64,000 bases of DNA from Paenibacillus jilunlii (GTDB lineage Bacteria > Bacillota > Bacilli > Paenibacillales > Paenibacillaceae). The translations under genes were made by a program, and so were the position numbers. Each line of letters begins with the position of its first letter. The first letter of the stretch is position 1. Below are positions 38,154-48,500 of this stretch, piece by piece. The stretch is taken from assembly GCF_900102965.1 (NCBI RefSeq), contig NZ_FNGM01000003.1, positions 248,001 to 312,000 on the forward strand, given 5' to 3'. Below the pieces are notes generated by a model, which had not been told where the DNA came from, did no database searches, and saw only the letters and a program-made list of their open reading frames with translations.

Positions 38154-40208
38154 ATGAGGAAAAAAGTAAACGGCAGAGCCGGATTCGGCTTAAGATGTTT
38201 GCTGGCTTTCCTGCTGGTCTGGCCATTAATGATGGACATATTCATGGTACCACAGGCATCCGCGTTAAATAATGGTCTGGCACAGACCCCGCCAATGGGC
38301 TGGAACAGCTGGAACTATTACGCTTGCAATGTGGATGAGAACAAGATTAAGGAAGCGGCTGATCTGCTGGTCAGCACAGGAATGAAGGATGCCGGCTATC
38401 AGTACGTCGTCATTGACGACTGCTGGCAGACCGGCCGCGATGCGAACGGAAACATTATGGCCGATCCGGTCAAGTTCCCCAGCGGCATGAAGGCGCTTGC
38501 GGATTATATTCACAGCAAGGGGCTGCTGTTCGGGCTCTATACTGATGCAGGTTATACCACATGCGCAGGAAGGCCGGGGATGTACAACCACGAGGTTCAG
38601 GATGCTCTAACCTTTGCGGCCTGGGATGTGGATTACGTGAAGGTGGACTGGTGCGACAACGGAGGAATGGACCCGCAGACGCGATATACGCTGATCCGGG
38701 ATGCGCTTTTGAATTCCGGGCGCGATATACTGTTCAGCATCTGCAACTGGGGCATTAACAAGCCTTGGGTATGGGGCGCGGAAACGGGAAACATGTGGAG
38801 AACTACAGATGATATCTTTGATTTCTGGCAGCGGGTGACCTGGATTATCGATCAGAACTATCCGCTCGCCAACTTCGCCGGACCAGGCAGGTGGAATGAC
38901 CCCGATATGCTGATGGTAGGCAATTATGGAGCAGGCGCTGTTTTTGGAGAGGGAATGACAGATACCGAATACCGTTCCCATTTCTCCATGTGGGCTATTA
39001 TGGCTGCACCGCTGATTGCCGGGAACAACCTTTCCAGTATGACCGCATATACCCAGGCAACTCTGATGAATTCCGAGGTGATTGCTGTAGATCAGGACCC
39101 GCTCGGCAGACAAGGCGTACTGGTCAGCGATGTGGACGGCAAACAGGTATATTCCAAACTGCTGCAGACACCGGGCACCAGGGCCGTTGTTCTGTTCAAC
39201 CGGTCGGAAACGGCTGCCACCATGACCGTGAATTTCACTAGTCTGGGGCTGGGCTCATCAGCTGCTGTCCGGGACTTGTGGCAGAAGTCGAACCTGGGCA
39301 CCTATAGCGGCAGCTATTCGGCAACCGTTCCCGCACATGGCACAGTGATGCTGAAACTGACCGGCACGGAAGCAACGACGAGTCCCATCGTCTCCGGCAA
39401 AACCTACCGGATCATCCCCAAATCAACCGGACTATCGGCGGCAGTCGAAGCTTCCTCTACGCAAAATGGAGCCAAGGTGCTGCAATGGGATTACGGCATT
39501 TCCCAAAATGACAAATGGACCGTTACAGCGACTACTGGAGGATTTTATAAGATCATCAATGTGAACAGCGGTAAAGCGTTGGCCGTAGAGAACGGGGATC
39601 TCAAGGACAATGCAAAAGTCATTCAATGGGACTATGGCACAACCGGCAACGATCAGTGGCAGATTCAAGGCATTGGCCAGGGATATTACAAGATCATTAA
39701 CAAGCTCTCCGGCAAATCCCTCAACGTGGCGGATAATTCTCTGGTCAGCGGTGGCGGATTCATTCAATGGACCTATGGAGCGGCGGACAATATGACCTTC
39801 CAGCTGGTTGAAACCGATGTGACCTATGAAGCGGAAGCGGCTGTGCTGCATTCTCTCTCCACAGAATCCACACATCAGGGCTATACGGGCAAAGGCTATA
39901 TCTCGGGCTGGAACGCAAGCGGGAAATGGGTAGACTTCAACGTCATTACCGATACGTCCGGAGTCTATAATTTGACCTTCCGTTATTCCGGCGGAGCGGG
40001 TACCGCAGGCCGTTATCTGTATGTAAACGGGGCAGGGGTTGTCAATAATGTGGTGTTTAACGGGACGGGAAGCTGGAATTCCTATAACACCGTGACTATA
40101 CCAAATATCGCCCTGAACAGCGGCAGCAACACGATTTCATTAATTTATGATACCGGCAAGGGAAGCACGAACTATCTGAATCTCGATCATCTGAAAGTAT
40201 CCCACTGA
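38154..40208 (+). CDS. Secreted GH27 alpha-galactosidase with ricin-like lectin and CBM35/6-like domains
   Basis: The protein has about 684 residues. A signal peptide ends near residue 36 (PQASA). Residues 40-310 are the GH27 barrel: PPMGWNSWNYYAC, nucleophile Asp in YVKVDWCDN, acid/base Asp in GRWNDPDML. A beta-sandwich follows, then a ricin-type lectin domain (about 415-545) with three QW repeats (VLQWDYG, VIQWDYG, FIQWTYG), and a CBM35/6-like domain (about 560-684; YEAEAAVLHS, YLNLDHLKV). It removes terminal alpha-galactose, perhaps from fungal galactomannan. ATG at 38154 is eight bases after GGAG; GTG at 38151 is also possible. Confidence 0.92.
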   Translation: MRKKVNGRAGFGLRCLLAFLLVWPLMMDIFMVPQASALNNGLAQTPPMGWNSWNYYACNVDENKIKEAADLLVSTGMKDAGYQYVVIDDCWQTGRDANGNIMADPVKFPSGMKALADYIHSKGLLFGLYTDAGYTTCAGRPGMYNHEVQDALTFAAWDVDYVKVDWCDNGGMDPQTRYTLIRDALLNSGRDILFSICNWGINKPWVWGAETGNMWRTTDDIFDFWQRVTWIIDQNYPLANFAGPGRWNDPDMLMVGNYGAGAVFGEGMTDTEYRSHFSMWAIMAAPLIAGNNLSSMTAYTQATLMNSEVIAVDQDPLGRQGVLVSDVDGKQVYSKLLQTPGTRAVVLFNRSETAATMTVNFTSLGLGSSAAVRDLWQKSNLGTYSGSYSATVPAHGTVMLKLTGTEATTSPIVSGKTYRIIPKSTGLSAAVEASSTQNGAKVLQWDYGISQNDKWTVTATTGGFYKIINVNSGKALAVENGDLKDNAKVIQWDYGTTGNDQWQIQGIGQGYYKIINKLSGKSLNVADNSLVSGGGFIQWTYGAADNMTFQLVETDVTYEAEAAVLHSLSTESTHQGYTGKGYISGWNASGKWVDFNVITDTSGVYNLTFRYSGGAGTAGRYLYVNGAGVVNNVVFNGTGSWNSYNTVTIPNIALNSGSNTISLIYDTGKGSTNYLNLDHLKVSH

Positions 40209-40228
40209 CACTGAAAGGGGAAATGAAT

Positions 40229-41785
40229 GTGATCATCTGGAAAAAGCTATGTTCCGCCGCTTTACCCGCTGTGCTGGCTCTATCCCTGCTGGCTCCTGCC
40301 GGGAGCCGGCAGGCGGAGGCCTTCACTACTTCGAATGCTGACGATGCCATGGCAGCGCTCGTGAATGTGTTCTACGACCCGTCGGCGAAATACTTCTATG
40401 TCAACAGCGACCATCAAATTCATTCCGAACATGCGCATGGGCCGGATGGAGGCCTATATACGGATTTCTGGTGGGAAGCCCAGCTGTGGGAAACGGTAAT
40501 GGATGCTTACGAACGCACGAACAGTCCGGTATACCGGACAATGATCGATGATATCTATGCCGGCTTCAACAACAAGTATCCTGATATGATGGCGAACCCT
40601 TTCAATGACGATCTGGGCTGGTGGGCGCTGGCCTGCATGAGGGCTTACGAGCTAACCGGCACTGCTGAATACCGTAACCGCGGGAGCTTTCTGTTCGGCC
40701 AAATCTATGCGGAATGGGACACGGTTTATGGCGGAGGCATTTGGTGGAGAAGGGACGCACATACACCGGGCCAAGCGAATGCCCAGAAAAACATGGCGAC
40801 GAACGCCCCGATGGTCATGACCGCCGTCAAGCTCCGCAATGCCTATAATGATCCTGCCTATCTGACCAAAGCTGCACAAATCTACAACTGGTCCAAGACA
40901 ACCCTGGTGAACGGCAGCAAGGTTAACGATCATATTGAAGGCACCGGCAGCGGCTTAGTCAAGGATTGGGACTTCACCTATAATTATGGAACCTTTCTGG
41001 GTGCCGCAGTCTCCATGTACCAGGCTACAGGAACTGCTTCCTACCTCACAGATGCTAATACTGCCGCACAGTACGTTGTGAATAAAATGGTATCCGCCCA
41101 AAGCCTCATGTATGAAGGGGAAAATGATGCCGCCGGCTTCAAAATGGTCTTCGTCCGCAACCTGAACCGCCTGCGTGTCCAAGGCGGACAATCGCAATAT
41201 TTGAGTTTTCTTCAGCAAAACGCTACACAAGCCTGGAATCACCGCCGTGCTTCCGATCAGATCATCGGCAGCGACTGGCTCTACCCGACTGGGACGGCCT
41301 ACGTGCAAAGCCTGGCTGCTGCTGCGGGCGCTTCTATTCTGCAGCTTGTACCGGCTGACGGCTACACCGGCTATATTGCCGGCAATGGCGCATATGAAGC
41401 GGAGAATGCCCGGCGGACCTTGGCTTCCGGCGGTGGCATGATTAATGAGAGCACCAATGCCGGCTTCACCGGAAGAGGTTATGTGGGAGGCTGGAACACG
41501 AACGGAACATCGCTTGATTTCTATGTCAACCAGAATACAGCAGGCACCAAAACAGTAACTTTCCGTTATGCCGCTGCTGCCGGCAATGCTTCGCGTTATG
41601 TAAAAGTGAATGGGGTTGTAGTCTCGGCCAATCTGGTATTCAATTCAACTTCAAGCTGGAGTACCTACGGAACCGTATCCGTAACAATACCGCTGAATGC
41701 TGGCTCCAATACGATTCAACTGGGGTATGACAGCACTCTGGGGAATTCGAATTATTTGAATGTGGATTTGCTGAGCGGTTTGTAG
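40229..41785 (+). CDS. Secreted GH76 alpha-1,6-mannanase with CBM35/6-like domain
   Basis: The protein has about 518 residues. A signal peptide runs to about residue 30 (SRQAEAF). The GH76 domain has catalytic Asp127-Asp128 (FNDDLGWWALA), FWWEAQLWETVMDAYER and DWDFTYNYGTFLGAA. Residues 388-518 form a CBM35/6-like module (YEAENARRTLA, NYLNVDLL) similar to that of the GH27 before it. It would make the first cuts in alpha-1,6-mannan outside the cell. GTG at 40229 is eight bases from AAAGGGG; ATG at 40223 is only two. A strong terminator follows. Confidence 0.92.
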   Translation: MIIWKKLCSAALPAVLALSLLAPAGSRQAEAFTTSNADDAMAALVNVFYDPSAKYFYVNSDHQIHSEHAHGPDGGLYTDFWWEAQLWETVMDAYERTNSPVYRTMIDDIYAGFNNKYPDMMANPFNDDLGWWALACMRAYELTGTAEYRNRGSFLFGQIYAEWDTVYGGGIWWRRDAHTPGQANAQKNMATNAPMVMTAVKLRNAYNDPAYLTKAAQIYNWSKTTLVNGSKVNDHIEGTGSGLVKDWDFTYNYGTFLGAAVSMYQATGTASYLTDANTAAQYVVNKMVSAQSLMYEGENDAAGFKMVFVRNLNRLRVQGGQSQYLSFLQQNATQAWNHRRASDQIIGSDWLYPTGTAYVQSLAAAAGASILQLVPADGYTGYIAGNGAYEAENARRTLASGGGMINESTNAGFTGRGYVGGWNTNGTSLDFYVNQNTAGTKTVTFRYAAAAGNASRYVKVNGVVVSANLVFNSTSSWSTYGTVSVTIPLNAGSNTIQLGYDSTLGNSNYLNVDLLSGL

Positions 41786-41805
41786 ACAGTTAAGCTGCAC
41801 CGGCT

Positions 41806-41850
41806 GAGGATGACCTGGAGCCTTGAAAACAGGCAGCACGGGTCATCCTC
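41806..41850. terminator. Strong bidirectional terminator ending the mannan operon
   Basis: GAGGATGACC (41806-41815) and GGTCATCCTC (41841-41850) are a perfect ten-base inverted repeat. It lies between the secreted GH76 and the convergent gerC-like gene. Confidence 0.85.
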
Positions 41851-41882
41851 TTATACTTTTAATCCAGCCGTCATTCCATCCT

Positions 41883-42953
41883 TCAGGAGAGCTTCAGATT
41901 CCCTTCATTTTGGATCACCGGATTGACCTTGAGCTTCACCTTCATCCGGGGCAAATAATCGGTTCTCCAATGACTTAGCTCGCTCCTGGGCAATTTATTT
42001 CTGAAATACTGCCCGACGCCTAGAATATCAGCCTTGCTCGCCAGTATTTTGTCAAAAAGATGCTCAAACCTCTGCAGCAAAACCTCCTGAAGTTCGTCTT
42101 TGATCAACTTTGTAGTGGGAGTGCCCTTCGTTTCCACGATGCTTACCTTGAGGGTTAATTCTATATCCAGATAAGGAATGTTGTGGACCAGACGGCTTCG
42201 ATGCCGCGTTGAATTGCTTAGGATCAGGACGCTCGCGTTATTCATGACTTCAATTTTCCCTTGAGTACCGAGGCCATTGACCGAATTGAACAGCAGCGTT
42301 TCCTCCGGGGTGATCTGTCCGACCATTCGGCCGTTCTTAATGATCGCCGAGCCGGTGTAATCGATAGTTCCGCTTTTGCCGGATTTGTAGACCGGAATGG
42401 CAACATCCCGGGTATAGGAATGGATGCTCCGGTACACCTGCCAGATTCGGGTCAAGGCCATCTGCGGATTCCAGCCGGCGTTTTTTTCAAAACTGTCATA
42501 TAAGGTGGTTCCTTTGGGGGCCATCGACACTTTGACATGCTCAAAAAAAGTATCCAGCTTCTCGTCGCAGATCACAACAAGCGCTTTGGGGGAAATTTCC
42601 CTGGATCTCATGAAGGTTGTAATGCTGTCACTGAGGCCGAGCTGAGCATATTCTTTCTCCACCAGAATCACTTTGAGATGTAGAAGATCCACAGAGCTTT
42701 CCATTCTTGCACTGATTTTGTCTACGGCCTGGTTGATGGTTTTCCCGGTTTGGGTCAATATCTTTAGGGAAATTCCACTTTCCAGCGGCTCCGGGATTTG
42801 CAGAACGATTTGGTATAGATTCTCATGATAGGCAATCCCCATGACTAAGGGCAGGGAACGGTGATTGATGTCCCTGTTGTCCCAACAGCCAGTGTTAAGG
42901 AGCAGCAGGCATATGCATAGCAGGCTTCCGGCCGTTCGCCTAATCCGCCGCAT
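41883..42953 (-). CDS. Ger(x)C family spore germination lipoprotein, receptor 1
   Basis: A 356-residue lipoprotein with signal peptide and lipobox LLNTGC (Cys23), followed by WDNRDIN and the three-domain GerAC fold. It is the C subunit of a germinant receptor in the spore inner membrane. Its start overlaps the transporter-like gerB gene by 14 bases. Together with the two genes upstream on the minus strand it forms a complete gerABC operon. Confidence 0.92.
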   Translation of the reverse strand: MRRIRRTAGSLLCICLLLLNTGCWDNRDINHRSLPLVMGIAYHENLYQIVLQIPEPLESGISLKILTQTGKTINQAVDKISARMESSVDLLHLKVILVEKEYAQLGLSDSITTFMRSREISPKALVVICDEKLDTFFEHVKVSMAPKGTTLYDSFEKNAGWNPQMALTRIWQVYRSIHSYTRDVAIPVYKSGKSGTIDYTGSAIIKNGRMVGQITPEETLLFNSVNGLGTQGKIEVMNNASVLILSNSTRHRSRLVHNIPYLDIELTLKVSIVETKGTPTTKLIKDELQEVLLQRFEHLFDKILASKADILGVGQYFRNKLPRSELSHWRTDYLPRMKVKLKVNPVIQNEGNLKLS

Positions 42954-44019
42954 GACAGTCCACCTTCCTTTGCAGTCTTTTTCCGAAGAAATAAGTTGAC
43001 AACGGTATAGTAATCACAACATAAAACCGGAGGTATGAGTTCCATTCGAACAGCAGTTTCACATCTTCCCAATTGGGAATGGCCATACAGGCGATGAAGA
43101 TGAGAACCGGAAGGGCAAACGTTAAATATGACGGCTTAATAACCGGTATACACCGGCTGATCACCCGTATGGTTGACCATAACACCATGGTGAGGAAGAG
43201 CATCGTAAAGGAAATCAGGCAAAGAAAGAAAAAGATGGTAATCCGGTCAAACATCAGCCAGCTGAGATTGATGGAATCCAGGGCCGCAATAAAGGGGAAA
43301 TGAAAGGTAGAGGCGGTAGCCTGCCCAAAAGTCAGCACCGGGATATATACGGAAAACAGAAAAAAGGGCAGCAGCACCAGTGCGGCAATGAATATATTTT
43401 TTTTCCGGTAGGTGAAATAAGGCTGAAGAAATCCCAGGAACAGGAATCCTCCGGCAAATGCAAAGAAACTTTGATAAAAGTCCGAATCTGTAAAAAAAGC
43501 AAATCCATCCGCTAACGGGAAGATATAACGCCAATCAACGTTCTGAAAGGAAGCCGCAGTGAACAATAAAATCACCGGGAGGCATAACATACCGGTCAGC
43601 ACCCCCGTCCGGAGGAGTGTGCCAATGCCCTTTATGGCAATAAAGGCAGCAATCAGCAGAAACAACAGCATGATCGCCCACAGCGGAGTATTGGACAGAA
43701 AAACAATCGTCATCATTTCTGCGCAGTAACGGAGTGTGATGATAATAATCAGCAGGAAATAGACAGTGACTGGGAGCAGCAGCAGCAAGGGCCAGCCTTT
43801 GCCCGCTTCCAAATAGAGGCTGATAATATCCCTTCGGCCAATGAAGCTTAGTCCTTTCATATAAACCGTAATAGCGGCAAGGTGGACCATAAAGCCGATA
43901 ATCACCGGCAGCCAGTGGCCGTCGTTAGTGCTGGAGATTACATCTCCGGGGTACAGGAAAAAGATCAGCCCCAGGTGGATGAAAAAATACATCAGCGTGA
44001 TCTGCCAGGTTCTATCCAT
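42940..44019 (-). CDS. GerAB/ArcD/ProY family germination transporter-like subunit, receptor 1
   Basis: A 359-residue membrane protein with about ten hydrophobic segments. It starts MDRTWQITLMYFFIHLG and has the endospore-germination permease layout (GDVISS, SLYLEAGKGWPL). It is the B subunit of a germinant receptor, thought to bind the germinant. It overlaps both neighbours, the A gene by eight bases and the C gene by 14. The germinant cannot be told. Confidence 0.92.
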   Translation of the reverse strand: MDRTWQITLMYFFIHLGLIFFLYPGDVISSTNDGHWLPVIIGFMVHLAAITVYMKGLSFIGRRDIISLYLEAGKGWPLLLLLPVTVYFLLIIIITLRYCAEMMTIVFLSNTPLWAIMLLFLLIAAFIAIKGIGTLLRTGVLTGMLCLPVILLFTAASFQNVDWRYIFPLADGFAFFTDSDFYQSFFAFAGGFLFLGFLQPYFTYRKKNIFIAALVLLPFFLFSVYIPVLTFGQATASTFHFPFIAALDSINLSWLMFDRITIFFFLCLISFTMLFLTMVLWSTIRVISRCIPVIKPSYLTFALPVLIFIACMAIPNWEDVKLLFEWNSYLRFYVVITIPLSTYFFGKRLQRKVDCHAAD

Positions 44020-45349
44020 GGTTCACCTCTTTTTTGCAACGCATGATGCTTGTGTAGGGAATGCCAAATGGATGCAGACTCGACAGGTAGGCAAAAACCA
44101 GCACCAGACCTTCCATAATGCCAAACACCCCATAAATGGCGGCAAGAATCACAATGATGTATTTTGCGATCCGCAGCGAAAGGGATTGCTGCAAGCCGAT
44201 AATGGTGGAGTTGGCGATGGTGGTTGCCGCCAGAATGATGATGAGCAAATTACTCACCAGCTTTGCCTGCACAACCGCCTCCCCCAAGATGATTCCACCT
44301 ACCATAGTGATCGTTGGGCCAATGTTTTTGGGCAGACGGATGCTCGCTTCAATAATCAATTCCAGTATCAGCAGCATGAGCACTATCTCAACGATGGCTG
44401 GATAGGGGATGCCTTCTCGGGTCTGTGCAATCGAAAGCGCCAGTTCAATCCTCAGCACCTCCGGGTTCACGGAGACGAGGGCGACATACGTTCCGGGGAG
44501 AATCAGTGTCAGCATGACCCCAATTACACGCAGGGCGCGCAGGAACATCATAAGCGGCAATGGCATATGCCTGTCACTGCCCAGGACAAAAATATCCCAG
44601 AGCAGGCTCGGAAGCACCACTGCCACCGGCAGCCTGTCCATGAACAGCAAAGCACGGCCGTTTCTCAGAAAGTTCGCCGCTTCTTCCGGCAGCTCGGTCT
44701 GGTTCAGATTCGGGACCAGCGTCCAGTTCCGGAACCCCATCATACGCTGAGACAGCTGCTGCAGATTGTCAATTTGCTGGTGTTTATTTTGCTCAATCTG
44801 CATTTTGATTTTCTCGATCAGGTTAACATCGGCATGGCCTTCATAATACACCAGCGTTAGCTGACGTGTTTCTTCACTGCCGATAGTATAAGAGCTGACA
44901 TTGACATGGCTGGATTGAATTTGCTTACGAAGAATCCCGATATTGGAGTTGATATCCTCGGTGAAGGAGCTTAAGGTACCTTGAAATACATTTTCGTTGA
45001 CAGGCGGGGTTATGGAACGGTCAAGGGTTCTAGCGACCGTGTCCATCACTATGAATGAATTCTCTTGTTCAAAATAAATAATCAGCTTGCCTTGAAGCAG
45101 CCCCGCACTAGCCTTGTCCATGCCGGATGCAGTCTCAACCTGCCCCAATACGGTTCTGAACTCCTCCAGACCCAATCCCGTATCTGCAGCGGTGTTGATG
45201 TAGGTTTGGAGGTTCTGCTTCGTAAGGGTCCAATCCATCAGAGAATTGAAACCCATCAGAATAACCGGGGTTTCCAAGAGGTAATCATTCAGTATAAAGA
45301 AATCATCGCTGACGGCATATTGTTCCTTAATCCTGCTGATGAATCCCAT
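44012..45349 (-). CDS. GerA family spore germination protein, receptor 1
   Basis: A 445-residue A subunit of a germinant receptor: a cytoplasmic N-terminal part of about 240 residues, then four to five membrane segments with SVNPEVLRIELALSIAQ and AEASIRLPKNIGPTIT-like family motifs (EASIRLPKNIGPT). The start at 45349 follows GGGAGG at about ten bases; the frame is open to 45433 without a ribosome site. The length is slightly short for the family. It is divergent from the GH87 gene. Confidence 0.92.
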   Translation of the reverse strand: MGFISRIKEQYAVSDDFFILNDYLLETPVILMGFNSLMDWTLTKQNLQTYINTAADTGLGLEEFRTVLGQVETASGMDKASAGLLQGKLIIYFEQENSFIVMDTVARTLDRSITPPVNENVFQGTLSSFTEDINSNIGILRKQIQSSHVNVSSYTIGSEETRQLTLVYYEGHADVNLIEKIKMQIEQNKHQQIDNLQQLSQRMMGFRNWTLVPNLNQTELPEEAANFLRNGRALLFMDRLPVAVVLPSLLWDIFVLGSDRHMPLPLMMFLRALRVIGVMLTLILPGTYVALVSVNPEVLRIELALSIAQTREGIPYPAIVEIVLMLLILELIIEASIRLPKNIGPTITMVGGIILGEAVVQAKLVSNLLIIILAATTIANSTIIGLQQSLSLRIAKYIIVILAAIYGVFGIMEGLVLVFAYLSSLHPFGIPYTSIMRCKKEVNHG

Positions 45350-45576
45350 GAAATCAATCCTCCCTTCTGAAGAAAAATGGTTGCTAGAAGGGTTCCCCTG
45401 AAGGAGAAAGGATATGCATGGTAATCGGTCCATGGCAAAAGTGCAGCTGCAGCTTCTTTAAAGCATGGAATCGCCTATCTTTTCAGTAGAAATGCCTATC
45501 TGGATTCATCTGCATTATATCTATAATAAGTATGTATTGCAGCGGCAATCTTACATTATTATGGAGGAGGTTAATA

Positions 45577-48500
45577 ATGCGCAACAAGTATTTCTTATGG
45601 CTGATTACCGGGACTCTAGTGATCGCAAGCTTGCTTATGGGTATGGGTCCATTTCCCCCTGCTTCAGCAGCCGGAGGCTCCAACCTGACGCTCGGCAAAA
45701 GCATCACTGCAAGCAGCCACTCCCAGATTTACAGTGAGGGCAATGTCCAAGACAGCAACCAGGCTACGTATTGGGAAAGCTCAAACAACATATTTCCGCA
45801 GTGGCTGCAGGTTGATCTGGGCGCTGTCACAAGCATGGAACAAATTGTCCTTAAGCTTCCGGCAGGGTGGGAAGCACGGACACAGACGCTATCGGTTCAG
45901 GGCAGCACGGACGGGATGGCATTCACAACCTTAGCCGGCAGTGCCGATTACAAATTCAGCCCTTCCGTTCAGAATAACTCCGTAACGATCAGCTTCAATG
46001 CAGCAGACACCCGCTATGTGCGTCTGAGCTTTACAGCCAACACAGTCTGGCCTGCGGCACAGCTGGCTGAATTTGAAATTTACGGCACCAGCGGCACTTC
46101 TCCGACGGCAACCCCGACAGCAGTTCCAACGTCGACTCCAACAGCAACAGCTACTCCTACCGCTACCGCTACCGCTACCGCTACTGCTACTGTTGCACCT
46201 ACAGCAACTGCAACATCCACGGCAACACCCGTTCCGGGCAACAACATCGCCACCGGCAAATCTATAACCGCTTCTTCCAGCACTCAATCCTATGTGGCTG
46301 CCTATGCGAATGACAACAGCACCAGCACGTATTGGGAAGGGAACGGCCATCCCAGTACGCTGACACTGGACCTTGGTTCTAATTACAATATTTCCTCTAT
46401 TGTGCTGAAGCTGAATCCGGCAGCAGAATGGAGCACGCGTACACAAACTATTCAAGTGCTTGGTCATAACCAGAGCTCTTCCACCTTCAGCAATCTGGTG
46501 ACGGCTCAGAGCTATACCTTTAATCCGTCCACGGGAAATTCGGTTACCCTGCCGGTAGCAGCCACTGTCAAACGGCTGCATTTGAACATTACCTCCAACT
46601 CCGGCGCTCCATCCGGGCAAATCGCCGAGTTCCAGGTCTTTGGTTCACCTGCGCCGAATCCGGATTTGACGGTTACAGGCATGACCTGGTCTCCGGCCTC
46701 TCCAGCCGAGAACAGTGCGATCACGCTGAATGCTGTTGTCAAGAACAGCGGAAATGCGGCTTCGGGGCCAACCACCGTCAATTTCTATCTGGGCGGTGAG
46801 CTTGCAGGATCAGCTCCCGCAGGTGAACTTGCGGCAGGTCAATCCGTTACCGTCTCACTTAACGCAGGAACATATAAGGCTGCATCCTATGCCCTCAGTG
46901 CCAAGGTGGATGAGAGTAACACCGTTATTGAGCAGAATGAAAGCAACAACAGCTACACTAATCCGTCGAACCTTGTAGTTACACCTGTTGCTAGCTCTGA
47001 TCTGATTGGAATCGTATCCTGGACGCCGGTAACTCCGGTGGCGGGCAATACGCTCGGGTTTACAGTGAATCTCAAAAATCAGGGAAGCATTGCTTCGGCC
47101 AGCGGAGCACATGGCATCACCGTTGTGCTTAAGAACTCTGCCGGGTCTACAATTCAAACCTTCAGCGGATCTTATGGCGGTGTGATTGCTCCAGGAGCAT
47201 CGGTCAATGTCGCCATTCCGGGTACATGGACAGCAGGAGACGGAAGTTATACCGTAACTGCCACCGTTGCGGCAGATGCCAATGAGCTTCCTGCCAAACA
47301 GGCCAACAACATTAATACGTCAAATCTGGTTGTGTATGCGCAGCGTGGAGCAAGCGTTCCTTACAGCCGGTACGACACGGATGATGCTGTGCGCGGGGGA
47401 GCAGCCGCATTAAAGACTGCACCGGATTTCGATCAGGCGCAGATTGCCTCGGAAGCTTCCGGCCAGCGATATATCGCACTTCCTGCGAACGGCTCCTATG
47501 CTCAGTGGACGGTCAGACAAGGCCAAGGCGGGGCGGGAGTAACCATGAGATTTACCATGCCCGACGCTGCGGATGGCATGGGCCTGAACGGTTCACTTGA
47601 CGCCTATGTTAATGGAGTCAAGGTCAAGACTATAGCCTTGACCTCATATTACAGCTGGCAGTATTTCTCTGGGGACCATCCCGGAGATGCTCCCGGTGCG
47701 GGACGCCCGCTGTTCCGGTTCGATGAAGTGCACTGGAAACTGGACACTCCGCTTCAGGCGGGTGACACGATCCGGATTCAGAAGAATAACGGAGACAATC
47801 TGGAATATGGAGTTGACTTCCTTGAGATCGAGCCTGTTCCGGCAGTCATAACCAGACCGGTTAATTCCGTTTCCGTCACGGATCATGGTGCGGTAGCGAA
47901 CGATGGCCAGGATGACCTTGCGGCGTTTAACGCGGCAGTGACTGCGGCAGTATCTTCCGGTAAAACTCTGTATATTCCCGCAGGAACCTTCAACCTGAGC
48001 AGCATGTGGCAAATTGGCTCGGCCAACAGCAAGATCAACAATTTTACGGTTACGGGTGCGGGCTTCTGGCATACGAATCTGCAATTCACGAATCCCAATG
48101 CGGCTGGAGGCGGAATCTCGCTCCGCATTACCGGCAAACTTGATTTCAGCCATGTGTATATGAATTCCAATCTGCGTTCACGTCATAACCAGAATGCGAT
48201 CTACAAAGGATTTATGGATAATTTCGGCAATAACTCTATCATTCATGATGTCTGGGTAGAGCATTTTGAATGCGGCATGTGGGTCGGGGATTACGCTCAT
48301 ACTCCGGCCATCTACGCCAGCGGGCTGGTTGTTGAGAACAGCCGGATCCGCAACAACCTGGCGGACGGCATCAACTTCTCGCAAGGTACCAGCAACTCCA
48401 TCGTCCGCAACAGCAATGTGCGCAATAATGGAGATGACGGGCTTGCTGTGTGGCCGAGCAACACGTTTGGCGCACCGGATGGTGTGAACAATACTTTCTC

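Noticed and set aside
46073..46290. Overlapping low-complexity open frames on both strands in the GH87 linker
   Set aside because: They are by-products of the Thr/Ala/Pro repeat; only the long forward frame has a ribosome site and domain content.
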